A stretch of DNA of 64,000 nucleotides from an uncultured Pseudomonadales bacterium. GTDB taxonomy: Bacteria > Pseudomonadota > Gammaproteobacteria > Pseudomonadales > Azotimanducaceae. The position numbers and the translations under genes are program-made. Below the pieces are notes generated by a model. That model searched no databases, was not told the origin of the DNA, and was given only the letters and a program-made list of their open reading frames with translations. The DNA is taken from positions 744,001-808,000 of the forward strand of contig CATOTI010000002.1 of assembly GCA_951813295.1 (NCBI GenBank). The letters are read 5' to 3'. Of the stretch, positions 1 through 10,065 are shown piece by piece (positions within the stretch are counted from its first letter, which is position 1; each line of letters opens with the position of its first letter).

Positions 1-455
1 GCCCCCAATTCATCCGCGCGAGTGAAGGCGTCGTTCGCCGCCGCGACTTCACCAGCATCGAGCATCCAGTTACCCCGCAGAAGCCATAGCGGGACGTAGC
101 GATCGTTGAGCGTAAGTGCGACGTCGAGCCAGCCGATTCCCGCCTCGCGATCCTTGAGCCCGACGTTCAGCGCCAGGAAGTAAGGCCACGTTTCATCCGT
201 CGGATCGAGGCGATGGGCTTCGACATAACAGGGCACCGCCAGTTCTTCGAGACCGTTGACCTCGTAGGCGACCCCAAGGTTGCCCATTGAGCGCGCGCTA
301 TCTCGCTCGAGTAATGCGGCCGTTCGCATCTGTTCGAGAGCGCCGCTCAGATCATCTACTAACGTCGCGGGAACGTCAGGCGGTTGGAAGCGTGGTTCAC
401 ACGCCCCCAAGAGCCCTAGAAGAATGACAAGAACGCCGGCCCGCGCAGAACGCAC
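1..455 (-). CDS. TPR-containing lipoprotein, 3' end outside window
   Basis: The frame stays open from 455 to the left edge, giving about 151 residues without a stop. The N-terminus is a lipoprotein signal peptide: a short basic start, a hydrophobic stretch and the lipobox LLGAC, so the protein should be anchored to a membrane by Cys near residue 19. What follows has helical TPR-like pairs (for example NLGVAYEVNGLEELAVPCY). Such lipoproteins often scaffold complexes at the envelope, but no function can be assigned. The GTG at 455 is my preferred start; a GTG at 479 is in the same frame. The start overlaps the 3' end of the coiled-coil gene upstream by about 40 nt, which suggests co-transcription with it and the TonB receptor. 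Confidence 0.6.
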   Translation of the reverse strand, partial: MRSARAGVLVILLGLLGACEPRFQPPDVPATLVDDLSGALEQMRTAALLERDSARSMGNLGVAYEVNGLEELAVPCYVEAHRLDPTDETWPYFLALNVGLKDREAGIGWLDVALTLNDRYVPLWLLRGNWMLDAGEVAAANDAFTRADELG

Positions 456-1384
456 CAGTTCGACGGCAGCACCCGACACTTGCGTCGGTGATCGCGACGC
501 AGGTCGTCCTGACGTTCACAACGAATGCGTGCCATGTTTGCCGGTCGGCCGGCAGACGACGTGATCCGAAAACGTCCGGCGCCAACGTTCGAAAGCCGTA
601 CAACGTCCACATTGTCGTCAAGATCGAAGACGCTGGTGCCTTCGAAGACGAGCCGATCGTCGATCGAAATCAGTTGCCGGTCACGAGCGAGGGGAACCAC
701 TGCCGTGATGACGCCGTCAAATTGTTTCGGGATCACGAAACGAATCGCCGTAAACGCTTCTTCCCGGACCGCCTCGACATCACGTTCCTCGACGACGACT
801 TCGTCGCGCGGGCGTCGATTCAGAAGCCTACCGATCAGCGATCGGCGTTCCTTCGCCGCCGGCTCGGCCTCACGAGCTGCACGCTCGGCCGACTCGAGAG
901 CCAACTCCGCCGCACGCTCGGCTTCACGTCGCGCGACCTCCTCGGCTTCGGCTTGTACTTGTGCCGCGCGCGCTTCAGCCGCCGCCGTTCTCGCCTGTGC
1001 TTCGCGTGCGCGCGCCTCGGCTTCCGCGGCTTGCGCTTCGGCCTCCGCGGCTTGCGCTTCGGCTTGTGCCGCGGCGCGTTCCGCCGCTACGACCTGTGCT
1101 TCGGCTTCAGCGATCTGGGCTTCGACCTCGGCGGCGCGTTCTTCCGCTTCCGGCACTTCGGCAACGACATTGGGCTCGCCGCTGAACGCCCGCGCAAGGC
1201 AAACGTCTCGTGCACCACGGTCGTCGAGATCGGAACAGCGCATCACGGCCGTACAGAGAGCCCGCTCGCCCTCGGGTACGTCCATGCAGTCGCGCTCCGC
1301 TCCCCAAACGAGAGGGCCAGCGATCAGCAGAAAAGAAAAAGCCCAGCGACGTGACCGCCGCTGGGCTGCAAGGGACATCATCAT
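416..1384 (-). CDS. Exported Ala/Glu-rich coiled-coil protein
   Basis: This 322-residue protein begins with an arginine-rich n-region and a hydrophobic core (WAFSFLLIAGPLVWGA), a plausible Sec signal peptide, so it probably acts in the periplasm. Residues 30-65 contain four Cys. Residues about 75-185 are a low-complexity coiled coil built from repeated AEAEAQAAE/AEARA heptad-like units, mirrored in the DNA as repeats around 960-1090. The C-terminal part (about residues 200-270) looks globular and beta-rich. Three ATG codons in a row leave the exact start uncertain. It lies 9 nt after the stop of the TonB receptor and overlaps the next lipoprotein gene, so the three probably form one transcript. 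I do not recognise the family. Confidence 0.6.
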   Translation of the reverse strand: MMMSLAAQRRSRRWAFSFLLIAGPLVWGAERDCMDVPEGERALCTAVMRCSDLDDRGARDVCLARAFSGEPNVVAEVPEAEERAAEVEAQIAEAEAQVVAAERAAAQAEAQAAEAEAQAAEAEARAREAQARTAAAEARAAQVQAEAEEVARREAERAAELALESAERAAREAEPAAKERRSLIGRLLNRRPRDEVVVEERDVEAVREEAFTAIRFVIPKQFDGVITAVVPLARDRQLISIDDRLVFEGTSVFDLDDNVDVVRLSNVGAGRFRITSSAGRPANMARIRCERQDDLRRDHRRKCRVLPSNWCVLRGPAFLSFF

Positions 1385-1393
1385 GTCGTTAGG

Positions 1394-4300
1394 TTAGAAC
1401 CCGACGGTGAACCGGACAAACGCCGTTCGTCCCATGATGTTGTCGAGATAGCCTTCGAAACCGGCACCCGACGGGATTGCGTCCGGATAGGTGTCGAAGA
1501 TATTTCGCATCGCGAGGTTAATCGAGGCATAACCCAAACCGAAGATATCCGGCTTCGTATAGGTATAGCTCAAGTCCCAATAAGCCCGCGCAGAGATCTT
1601 GCAGTACGGGTTACGGTCCTGGTCGGCACACGCTTCTTCTTCCGGAATGTCGGAGACATCCCGTCCGTTATGCGTTGCCGGTAATGCGCCAGGAATGTGA
1701 CGAACATCGTCCCACGCCGAGTCGATATCCAGCACCTTGTCGTGCCAACGCATCGTGAGCTGCGCGAAGTGGTTCTCGTAGAACCAGCGGAAACCCGCAT
1801 TCACACGCCATTCCGGTGCGACCGGTAGGGGCACATACAACGGCTGCGTCGCATGGAAATGAGCGCCGTTGTTGCGGCTACCCACACCATCGACCGTGAT
1901 GCCAGCGAACTGGTGGCCGCTATCCGCCGCGTACCGCTGCAGGCTCATCTCGAGAAGCTGCGTTGCGGACAGGAACGCTTCGAACGTGCCGTAGTCGCCG
2001 CCGATGATCGGAAGCTCCGACGCGTCGAAACGGTAACGACCGGCATAGATCATGGTGACCGTCTTCTGCTCCCCCTGGTTCAACCAGGGATCGTCAGCCG
2101 ACGTCAAACGGATACCGTTCGGGCCACCACCGCGCACAATGCTGGTTCCGCCGATGCCTTCCTCGTTTGCGATCCAGGCAATCGCCGCGTTCAGGCGGCA
2201 ATCGAGATCCGCCTGGGTCGTACCCTGGATGAAGTCGATGGGCGTGACGAACTGGCCGCCAGGACCAGCGCGATCCGGGTTGTCGTAGTCGAGTTCCGTA
2301 CCCGGGCAGAGCCCCTGTACGAACGGTTCGAAACCGATCCCCGCGGACGACAGGTTGGTACCTGCACCCAGTCTTTCGACCCGGCCGTTGAACTCGACCT
2401 CGGTGTAGTCGAGGTCGATGTTCAGATCCCCATCGAGAAGGCGGAACGAAAGGCCCGCATTCCAGAGATCAGACACCTCGGCCCCTAGTCCGGCGTTTTG
2501 CGCCGTCGCAACAAGCACATCGGGCGTTCCACCACCCTGCGGGACACCCGCACAGTCGATGAGTTCCGGCATGTTGTCGCAGACGTAATCGCTGATTGTC
2601 TGGAAGTTGTCGGGACGCACCGAGTTATTGAAGAGCTGGAACATACCCGGCAATACGAAGCCTTCCGTCATGCTTGCGCGCACCGACAGCCAGTCCATCG
2701 GCTGATAGCGGATCGCGAGTTTCGGAATCGTCGTATCGAACTCAGCACTCTGGCCAGCGGCGCTGAATCCAGCGCGACCTTCGAACTCCGCGTAGCGATA
2801 CGCGACCTGCATCTCGAGCTCACCCCAGAAATCATCCGAGATCAGCGGGATCTGCAGTTCCATGAAGACGGCGTTGGTTTCCTCTTCAGTGAACTGGAAG
2901 TTGGTACGCGCCGAACCCAAGGCTGAAAGACCCAACTGGTTAGGTCGATATTCCTCGCTCTCTTCACGCCAGTGGATACCAGCAGCGAAGCCGACCGGCG
3001 CACCGTTCCATGGCACGTCGAACAACGTGCCGTTCGAGACGACGACGTCGATCAAGTCCATGCGGATGTTGCGTTGGTCGTGGCGCAAAGACACGCCCGC
3101 GAACCGGTTTTCGAGCTCGGTATTCGCAGCCGGATCATCCGGGTCGCGCCATTCCGGAATGATGAAACCTTCCTCGTTCGTGTTGAGCCACGCGGTCGAG
3201 AAGGGGTTCCAGCAGGTATCGGCGAGCTGACCACCCTGACAGCGCATGGAAGCGACAGCCCAGGGCCAGAGCGGCTCTGCATAGTCTTCTTCACGCTTGG
3301 AAGTCGAGGTGACCCAGTCGGCGTCGATGAGCCACTCGGTGTTGGGAATATTGATCGTCGTGCCCAGGCGCACCCTGAGGTTGTCGATCTGGCGACGACG
3401 GTTGTAGGTCATGTCCTTGTTGAGCCAGGACACCGTGTTGTTGTGCGGCTGCTTCGGCGTGATGGTCATGTCGACCAGCCTGACGTCCTCGAAGAGACGT
3501 ACACCGCCCGAATCCGGGTCGAATCGATCGGGAATGCCATCTGCATCGCTGTCCTGATCGAGCGGCTGCAGCAATACGCGAGCGCGCGGATCGCGGGTTG
3601 CTTGCGAGTCCATCATCCCGTCACCGTCCCAGTCGCGGTCGGGAATGCCGTCGCCGTCGACGTCCTGGGCATACAGCAACCACTCACCCGGCTCGTCCAG
3701 GTAGTCGTAGGCGCCGTTACCGTTCAGGTCCGTGTAGTCGAGATAGCTATCGAACGCAAAGCCGTTCGATCCGTCCGCAAACGCGCGGAACGGGTTACCC
3801 GGGTTCGAGCCGATGACGATGGCCGCATTCGGCGAATTCAGCGAGCGGCGATCCCACTCGTCGAGGTCGCCGGGAAGATCCCGCGTGTTGTAATCCATCG
3901 TCGAAACGACGATTTCGCCCTTGACGGTCACGTAGTCGTTGAACTCGTGCTCGAAGTAGGCAAATCCCTGGATCTGGTCGCGCTTCTCCTGAATATCCTG
4001 CCAATCGGCGATCACCTGACGGCAGTCCTGGCGACTACCGGAGAATGCTCCCTCGGTACCTTCGAAGCGCGAAAGACCCTTGAGACCCCCCGTCATATAG
4101 CCGTTCAGGAAACTGCCCGGCTTGGAATGATCGGTAACAGCCAAACCGCCGATGAAGTCGCCCTCGGCGAGAGTCGCCGTTGGTCTCGAACTGTTCGGAT
4201 CGAGCACCGGTAGCTGCGGATTTTGATCGGCGCCTGCGCCGAACCAGTACCCACAACCGGGGTCGGTATGACGTACCGAGAAGTGGCGGCCGAAGTTATC

Positions 4301-5206
4301 CGCGAGCGGAGCCGAAGTAAGCTCCTGGAACCACTGGCCCTCGTGCTGATACCAGGCACCGTTGCTATACGGTTGGAAATCACCCCACGGGAGTCGCCGC
4401 GGTACCGACCAGTCTCCCGGGTTACCCCGGCCCGTTTCGTTGTACGGCGGCAGGTACTGCCCGGTCCAGTTCGCTGAACTGACGATGTATTCCGGGCGAT
4501 CCGTCAGTCGCATCCGCTCGCCGTCGCGAATCTCGAGGGCGAAGATCGCGCTCGTCCGCTCACCTTGAGCACCGGCCAACAACGACAAGCGTTTCTGCGG
4601 CGCACCGTCTTCCATGGCTTCCTGGAACTCGTAGTTGATCTCCAGGCCATCGAAGCTCTTACGCGGGATGAGGTTGACCACACCTGATACCGCTTCCGAA
4701 CCGTAAAGTGCTGATGCACCGTCGAGAATCGTCTCGACACGGCCGATCGCGATGCCAGGATAAAGGTTGGTGACGTCGGTCCCCGCGCGCCGTGTCCACC
4801 AGCTGTACCCCGTGACATTGGCAGGGACGCGATGGCCATCCATCATCGTCATCGTGGCGCGTGTGCCCAAACCGCGAAGGTTCGCCCACACCTCACCACC
4901 TTACTGCCAGTTCTGATCGTCGCCACCGCCGAACTCGAATGGCGTGGCATTGGCGTTAACGCCAATCTGGTAGGTTTGATCGAAGATGATGTCGCCCAGA
5001 TCAGGCGTCGCCGCCATCTCCAGATCGACTTGATCAAGTACGGCGATGGGTGACGCGATGTCGAAATTATCACGACGGATAAAGGAACCCGTCACGATGA
5101 TTTCTTCAGTCGCGGAATCGTCCGAGTCGTCCGCATCAGCAGCAAATGACGTCCCCTGGAACGCCAAAGTGACCACAATGGCCGTCGCTGCGTGCTTCAA
5201 AAGCAT
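1394..5206 (-). pseudogene. TonB-dependent outer-membrane receptor, interrupted by an in-frame TAA
   Basis: The conceptual product of about 1270 residues is an outer-membrane TonB-dependent transporter for an unknown ligand. The ATG at 5206 follows a good GAGGAGA site and encodes a signal peptide ending near SFAADA, then a TonB-box-like EEIIVTGSFIRR and the plug. Codon 102 (4901-4903) is TAA, directly followed in the same frame by GGEVWANLRGLGTRAT, which continues the plug. The beta-barrel runs to the typical C-terminal Phe (FTVGF). An Asp-rich insert at about 3510-3740 holds DVDGDGIPD-type calcium loops. A restart at the GTG at 4891 would lack the signal peptide and half the plug, so the gene is either inactivated or carries a sequencing error. 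It heads the minus-strand group ending at the left edge. Confidence 0.8.
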
Positions 5207-5358
5207 CAGCTTGTCTCCTCTTGTAAGCCGGCGAACCAGTTCGTAACATATTTCAAGAAGTTGAGGAACTGGCCACCGGGTGCGAAAGGGGCGACTCGTC
5301 GGACAAAAGTTCACGTGATTTCTCCTACCGATCCCCGCAAAACGCCCTTTCATTCGTC

Positions 5359-6501
5359 TCAGTTCAGTTCGCCCACGGGGTCCGCATCGTTGACGGTGAT
5401 CCCCATCATCTCCTTGAGCCTGGGCGAAAGCTTCTCGTAGACGTCCGCCGGCACGTGCACGTTGGCTGTTGACTGCTCGTGGAGCGCACGCACGAAGTGA
5501 CGGTTGTAGTGGCAACGCATCGCGTATCGCGTACCGGGAATCAGTCGTCGGCCGCCGCAGTGCAGCACACGCGTGTCGGTAAGAATGCACGTACCCGGCG
5601 GCGCGCAGATCGCCACCAGGCCCGGCTCCTGATCGAGCATCGACATGAGATCAGCGCTTTCGTGGAAAAGCGTCGTGCCTTCCGCCGAACGATGTGAGCC
5701 CGGGACGATGTAGGTCGCCCCGTTGTCGAGATCGAACGTCGACAGGCACCAGATGATTAGCGAGCCGAACGGAAACGGCGGATAGGGCATCGGCATCATG
5801 CCCTGGTCGATATGGAGCTCTTGAAGACCCCCGCCTTCGTGCACGATCGCACCGTGCGCGCAGCCGAGGCCGAACTTCTCACCCATGACTTTGGTGAGCA
5901 GTCGATCAATGAGCGGTCCGCGCTGTGCGACGTTCGCCTTGAATTCGACCACGTCGCGAAACACCTGGCCCTTGAGGACAAGATTGTTGACGAGCTGCCC
6001 GCGCGCACCGGCGTTCGTCATGATCGCTTTGTCGATGCGCCTCTCGGCCGCGGCCTGCGCGACTAGTCGTTCCGTCTGCACTTCGACCTGCGCCGTGGTC
6101 ATCGCGTCTGCGACGAGGCAGTAACCCCACCGAACGAAGTCCGCTTCGAGCTGCGATTCATCCGACGACGGTCGCGGCAGGTAGTCGAATTCACTCGCGT
6201 TCCTGATCGCTCCCGCTTTCATGCGCTCTTTCGACACGCCCGCCAACTGGGCGAGCAAGCGACCCGCCGATCCAGCACTCGTCTGGGACTTTCCGCTCGC
6301 ATAGCCGATGCCTTCACGCATCGCGGCATCCCAGGGCGATCCCGTCGGGCTTACCTTCGCACCTCGGAGCGCTTCGAGTTCCGCCCGGAGCCTCGAGTTT
6401 TCGTCTCGCAGGCGCTCGAGCGTTACCGCGTGCATTTCCGCGTTCGTCGGCACGGCGGGCAATTCCTGGGATGTCGAGGCCGAACGGTCCTGGCGATTCA
6501 T
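5359..6501 (-). CDS. Phytanoyl-CoA dioxygenase (PhyH) family protein
   Basis: 380 residues. Fe(II)/2-oxoglutarate-dependent dioxygenases of the PhyH superfamily hydroxylate unactivated carbons in small molecules; the substrate here is unknown. The iron-binding HxD is seen in LQELHIDQGMM (about residue 240) and the distal His and Arg in VLHCGGRRLIPGTRYAMR. The strand between them (ATYIVPGSHRS) is diagnostic of the family. About 45 N-terminal residues (LERLRDENSRLRAELEALR) form a coiled coil not usual in PhyH, which may mediate oligomerisation. Its ATG overlaps the stop of the upstream PhyH gene in an ATGA arrangement, so the two are translationally coupled. Confidence 0.85.
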   Translation of the reverse strand: MNRQDRSASTSQELPAVPTNAEMHAVTLERLRDENSRLRAELEALRGAKVSPTGSPWDAAMREGIGYASGKSQTSAGSAGRLLAQLAGVSKERMKAGAIRNASEFDYLPRPSSDESQLEADFVRWGYCLVADAMTTAQVEVQTERLVAQAAAERRIDKAIMTNAGARGQLVNNLVLKGQVFRDVVEFKANVAQRGPLIDRLLTKVMGEKFGLGCAHGAIVHEGGGLQELHIDQGMMPMPYPPFPFGSLIIWCLSTFDLDNGATYIVPGSHRSAEGTTLFHESADLMSMLDQEPGLVAICAPPGTCILTDTRVLHCGGRRLIPGTRYAMRCHYNRHFVRALHEQSTANVHVPADVYEKLSPRLKEMMGITVNDADPVGELN

Positions 6502-7799
6502 TGCTTCGACTCCTCCTCGCGGCGACGTGCTTCGATCGCAAGCTTGATTCGATGAATCGTGAGTTCGTCCCGGGTCGCCTCATCCACCGGCTCGCGCATC
6601 GCACGAATCCGCTGATACTCACCACGTTCCATCGCGAGGCGAACTTCCACCGTCGTTTTCGGCCCCGAATAGCTCGCGATCTCCAAGAGTCCCGACGAGT
6701 GAAAGCCCATGCGCTGGAGGAGCTTGTCGGATGCATTGGCGAGCACTTCGGGATCGACCGCGAGCTGCCAGTTCTCCTGCTGCCTGAGCCACGGTTTCAC
6801 GTTCGACTGCGTCATGATGTAGCGCCACTCGTCGGTGTGGTTCACGCCTGTGCCGTGCAACACGCGACCGTCCATCAGCATGACGGTGCCCGCGGGCGCT
6901 TCCACGTTGACCGCAGGGGGGAGCGCCGGCACTTCTTCCCCGGGCCCGACCGCCGATACCAGGCGATGGCTCGTCGGGATGAGCAATGTGCCACCGTTCA
7001 CCTCGTCGACGTCCTGCATGATGTAGACGGTGTTGACGAGAATCGGTGCGTGCTGCGTCTGGATCGGGTGGATCGCACCTGAATCCTGGTGCAGCGTCTG
7101 CGGATAGCTGCCGGGCCGGGCGATATTCGACGCAAACGAGTAGGCATAGTGCCCGCGCCCCAGAAGCTCGAGGTTGAGCTGCTCGATCAATGCGCCGCCC
7201 TGCACCCACTCGGGGTCGAACTCGACACATTTCGCGAAGCAATCACCCTTGTTCACGAGCGTCCACATGATGTGGAAATGCGGCGTCATATCCGCGAGGC
7301 CACACGCCCGTTCGGCTTCCGCCTGCTCTTCCAGGCGGTCGCGCATGTAGCTGCACTGCGACGCACTCATGCCGTCTTCGATGAGACAGAAACCGTATTT
7401 GTGGAGGTCCCGCCGCGCCCGACGAATGTCCTTCGTCGGCACGGGCAGGTCGTCGAACTGCTTCCAGTAGTTGTGCTTCCGAGCCACGGTCGTGTCGTAG
7501 TAGGGCGTGCCGTTCAGACCGCCACCTTCGGCACTTCGACCCGCCTCGAAGAGCGGACAATGGAACCGCTCGGTCAGCGATCCGTCGGGCCGGGTCGCCG
7601 GCACGCCGTTACCACCGACCGGGGGCACGAGCCAGGGGTTGTTCTTATGCATCGACTTGAACGGCTCACCGGAGCGAAACCACTCCGCGTCGTGCAAGCG
7701 TTCGTCATCACCCGAGGCCGCGCTCACGTGTTCGGGTAGGAACTCCAGGGGAATGGGGGTCGACGACATGTTCGACCGATCGTCATGGGCTTCGCTCAT
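6498..7799 (-). CDS. Phytanoyl-CoA dioxygenase (PhyH) family protein
   Basis: 433 residues from the ATG at 7799, preceded by GCGAGAAG; codons further upstream are open but look non-coding. The PhyH fold is clear: YGFCLIEDGMS, the iron ligands in LHQDSGAI, the strand GGTLLIPTSHR and the distal His in GRVLHGTGVNHTDEWR. The 150-residue N-terminal extension is longer than in typical PhyH proteins of about 300 residues. Its stop overlaps the next PhyH start by 4 nt. It is transcribed divergently from a third PhyH gene at 7937, the 137 bp between them presumably holding both promoters. The substrate cannot be inferred. Confidence 0.85.
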   Translation of the reverse strand: MSEAHDDRSNMSSTPIPLEFLPEHVSAASGDDERLHDAEWFRSGEPFKSMHKNNPWLVPPVGGNGVPATRPDGSLTERFHCPLFEAGRSAEGGGLNGTPYYDTTVARKHNYWKQFDDLPVPTKDIRRARRDLHKYGFCLIEDGMSASQCSYMRDRLEEQAEAERACGLADMTPHFHIMWTLVNKGDCFAKCVEFDPEWVQGGALIEQLNLELLGRGHYAYSFASNIARPGSYPQTLHQDSGAIHPIQTQHAPILVNTVYIMQDVDEVNGGTLLIPTSHRLVSAVGPGEEVPALPPAVNVEAPAGTVMLMDGRVLHGTGVNHTDEWRYIMTQSNVKPWLRQQENWQLAVDPEVLANASDKLLQRMGFHSSGLLEIASYSGPKTTVEVRLAMERGEYQRIRAMREPVDEATRDELTIHRIKLAIEARRREEESKQ

Positions 7800-7936
7800 C
7801 TTCTCGCTTCGGGGCGGACACGTGCCGCCCCTCGTCCGTTCAAAGGGATTCCTATTTAGGATGCCACGGTGCGCATTCTTTGCGCTTCGCGGGGAGACCG
7901 AACACACTGGTTCGCTTGTGTGGGGAGGAGACGAGC

Positions 7937-9094
7937 ATGCTCAAACGCGCTGACGCAACGGGAAGCTACGGTGAACACGAACGGGCGATGGTCGAGTACC
8001 GCCGGGCCGGTGAGGAGCGCGCGTTCGCGCTCGGTAATCGCGGCCCGATCCGATACAACGCCGACGGAACACTCGCCGATGAGATCGTCGACGCGTACTG
8101 GGAGCACGGCTTCTACGTCTTCGAAGACGTGATCGCAACCGAAGAACTCGCGGACATCGAACGCGATGTCGTCGAGATCCTGGAACGCGCGCCCACCGAA
8201 CCCAACGGCACGACGGATCGGCGGGGCCGCCCGGCGCTCGCCGCCGATGGCAAGGGCGGAGGGATGGCGATGGTGCGCCCCCTCAAGGATCCGATCGGCG
8301 GCACCGCACACAACAACGGCCGCCACCCCGCCAAGATGATCGAACCGCCCACACCGGATGATGCGCCCGAGTGGATCCTGCAGGTCGTCGGCGGATCGCT
8401 GCAGTTCTCCGACGCCGCCCTGCGCCTATACGCACATCCCGATCTATTGCGCGTCGCCGAAGCATTCAACGGGGCGGACTTCTCGCCCTTCAACGAGGTG
8501 ATCTGGATCAAACAGCCCGGGCTCGGCGGATCGGTCGCCTGGCACCAGGACGGCACTACCCATTGGGACACACCCAAATTCCACCGCGGCAGTCACGGCT
8601 TCAACTTCATGGCGCAGCTCTATGGCTGTACCTCGGCCAACGGTCTTTGGGTCGTTCCGGGTTCACACCTCGAGCGAGCGGACATTCGGTCGTGGTGTGA
8701 AGACGCCGGGTCCGATCGTTTGCCCGACGCCGTGCCGATGCTCTGCAAGCCCGGTGATGTCGGCATCACTAACCGCCAGGCCGTGCACGGATCGTTCGCC
8801 AACACGAGCGATGAATGGCGGGTCACGATCAACTTCGGCTTCCACCCACGCGCGAGCGTCGTCGGCGCCCGCGGTAACGGTATCCACGCTCGCGGTAGCG
8901 AAAAGATCATCTACGACGAGGCTCGCGTGCAGGAACGATCAAAGGTCCTGGGCTATGCCATCGAGGCGCGGCGCCAACGCTTTCCCGACGAAACGCCTTA
9001 TGACTATGCACCGCAAGCGGGCGAATCGTTCGGCTGGGACGACGCTGTGCGGGCGAGCCTGCGCGGCTACAACAACCTCGACCTCGGTATCTGA
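7937..9094 (+). CDS. Phytanoyl-CoA dioxygenase (PhyH) family protein
   Basis: 385 residues. The ATG at 7937 is preceded by a strong GGGGAGGAG site, which decides the start. PhyH features in order: DAYWEHGFYVFEDVI (N-terminal helix and strand), the iron-binding HQD in VAWHQDGTTHWD, LWVVPGSHL, and the distal His and Arg in AVHGSFANTSDEWRVTI. All residues needed for Fe(II)/2-oxoglutarate chemistry appear present. The stop TGA and the ATG of the following nucleoside hydrolase share one base, so the two are translated together. This hints that the hydroxylated substrate could be nucleoside-like, but that is inference from position only. Confidence 0.85.
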   Translation: MLKRADATGSYGEHERAMVEYRRAGEERAFALGNRGPIRYNADGTLADEIVDAYWEHGFYVFEDVIATEELADIERDVVEILERAPTEPNGTTDRRGRPALAADGKGGGMAMVRPLKDPIGGTAHNNGRHPAKMIEPPTPDDAPEWILQVVGGSLQFSDAALRLYAHPDLLRVAEAFNGADFSPFNEVIWIKQPGLGGSVAWHQDGTTHWDTPKFHRGSHGFNFMAQLYGCTSANGLWVVPGSHLERADIRSWCEDAGSDRLPDAVPMLCKPGDVGITNRQAVHGSFANTSDEWRVTINFGFHPRASVVGARGNGIHARGSEKIIYDEARVQERSKVLGYAIEARRQRFPDETPYDYAPQAGESFGWDDAVRASLRGYNNLDLGI

Positions 9095-10050
9095 TGGCCG
9101 AGTTTCCCGAGCTCGGCCAAATCGATCGAATCGAGCGACTGACACCACCCGGGACTGCCGCGCGACGCGTGTTGCTGGACACCGACACGTACAACGAAGT
9201 CGACGATCAGTTCGCGGTCGTGCACGCGCTCCTCTCGGGCGAGACGATCGACCTCGAGGCGATCACTGCCGCGCCTTTCTTCAATCAACGAAGCGAAAGC
9301 CCAGCCGACGGGATGGAGAAAAGCTTCGAGGAGATCGACCGTCTGCTGACGCGCCTCGGCGTCACCGAGCGAGACCGCGTGTTCCGCGGATCGACCAGCT
9401 ATCTGCGCGACACCGACACACCCGTCGAGTCCGACGCCGCGACCGCGATCGTAGAGCGCGCCCACGCACGTACCGACCAACCGCTCTACGTTTGCGCGAT
9501 CGGTGCACTGACGAACGTGGCTTCAGCGCTCCTGATCGACCCGACGATCGTCGAGCGGATCGTCGTCGTCTGGCTCGGCGGGCAGCCGACGCATTCTCCC
9601 ACCGCGCGCGAGTTCAACCTGATGCAGGACGTCGTCGCCGCGCAGATCCTCTTCGACTGTGGCGCGCCCGTCGTGCAGATCCCCTGCCGCGGCGTCGCGT
9701 CTCACTTGCTGACGACGATCCCCGAGCTCGCGCATTACGTCGAACCGCACGGCGCGATCGGGAGATTCCTCTTCGAAACCTATGAAACGTATCGAGCCAA
9801 CCAGTTCGCCCGATCGAAGGAAATCTGGGACATCGCCGCGACTGCCTGGCTCATTGACCCGACGTGGGTGCCGTCGGCGATCGTACCGAGCCCCATTCTC
9901 AGCGAAAGGCTCACCTGGTCGGTCGATGCCCGCCGCCACGGCATCCGCATCGCGGACGCGGTCAACCGCGATGCGATCTTCGGCGATCTCTTCACCAAGC
10001 TCGAGGAGTTCGCGGGTGGGCGCCGTTCGCCGTCATGGCGAACGACGTGA
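9094..10050 (+). CDS. Nucleoside hydrolase (IUNH family)
   Basis: 318 residues, the usual length of inosine-uridine-preferring nucleoside hydrolases, which cleave the N-glycosidic bond of nucleosides to ribose and base. The calcium-binding N-terminal Asp cluster is DTDTYNEVDD (residues 29-38). It is two residues longer between the second and third Asp than the common DTDPGIDD form, as in a divergent subgroup. YVCAIGALTNVASAL and EFNLMQDVVAA match conserved inner elements, and IWDIAATAWLIDP replaces the usual HDPLA C-terminal motif. It overlaps the PhyH stop by one base. Specificity within the ribohydrolase family is uncertain. Confidence 0.8.
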   Translation: MAEFPELGQIDRIERLTPPGTAARRVLLDTDTYNEVDDQFAVVHALLSGETIDLEAITAAPFFNQRSESPADGMEKSFEEIDRLLTRLGVTERDRVFRGSTSYLRDTDTPVESDAATAIVERAHARTDQPLYVCAIGALTNVASALLIDPTIVERIVVVWLGGQPTHSPTAREFNLMQDVVAAQILFDCGAPVVQIPCRGVASHLLTTIPELAHYVEPHGAIGRFLFETYETYRANQFARSKEIWDIAATAWLIDPTWVPSAIVPSPILSERLTWSVDARRHGIRIADAVNRDAIFGDLFTKLEEFAGGRRSPSWRTT

Positions 10051-10065
10051 TTCTGACCCGACGCG

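Noticed and set aside
525..1397. Long plus-strand frames opposite the coiled-coil gene (also 488-1354)
   Set aside because: Shadow of the Ala/Glu repeats: the translation is Ser/Arg-rich low complexity, while the minus strand has a signal peptide and sensible heptads.
2972..4213. 413-codon plus-strand frame
   Set aside because: Lies entirely opposite the TonB receptor barrel; no ribosome site or recognisable motif.
8622..9785. 387-codon plus-strand frame across PhyH and nucleoside hydrolase
   Set aside because: Arg/Ser-rich out-of-frame translation of two genes with complete active sites.
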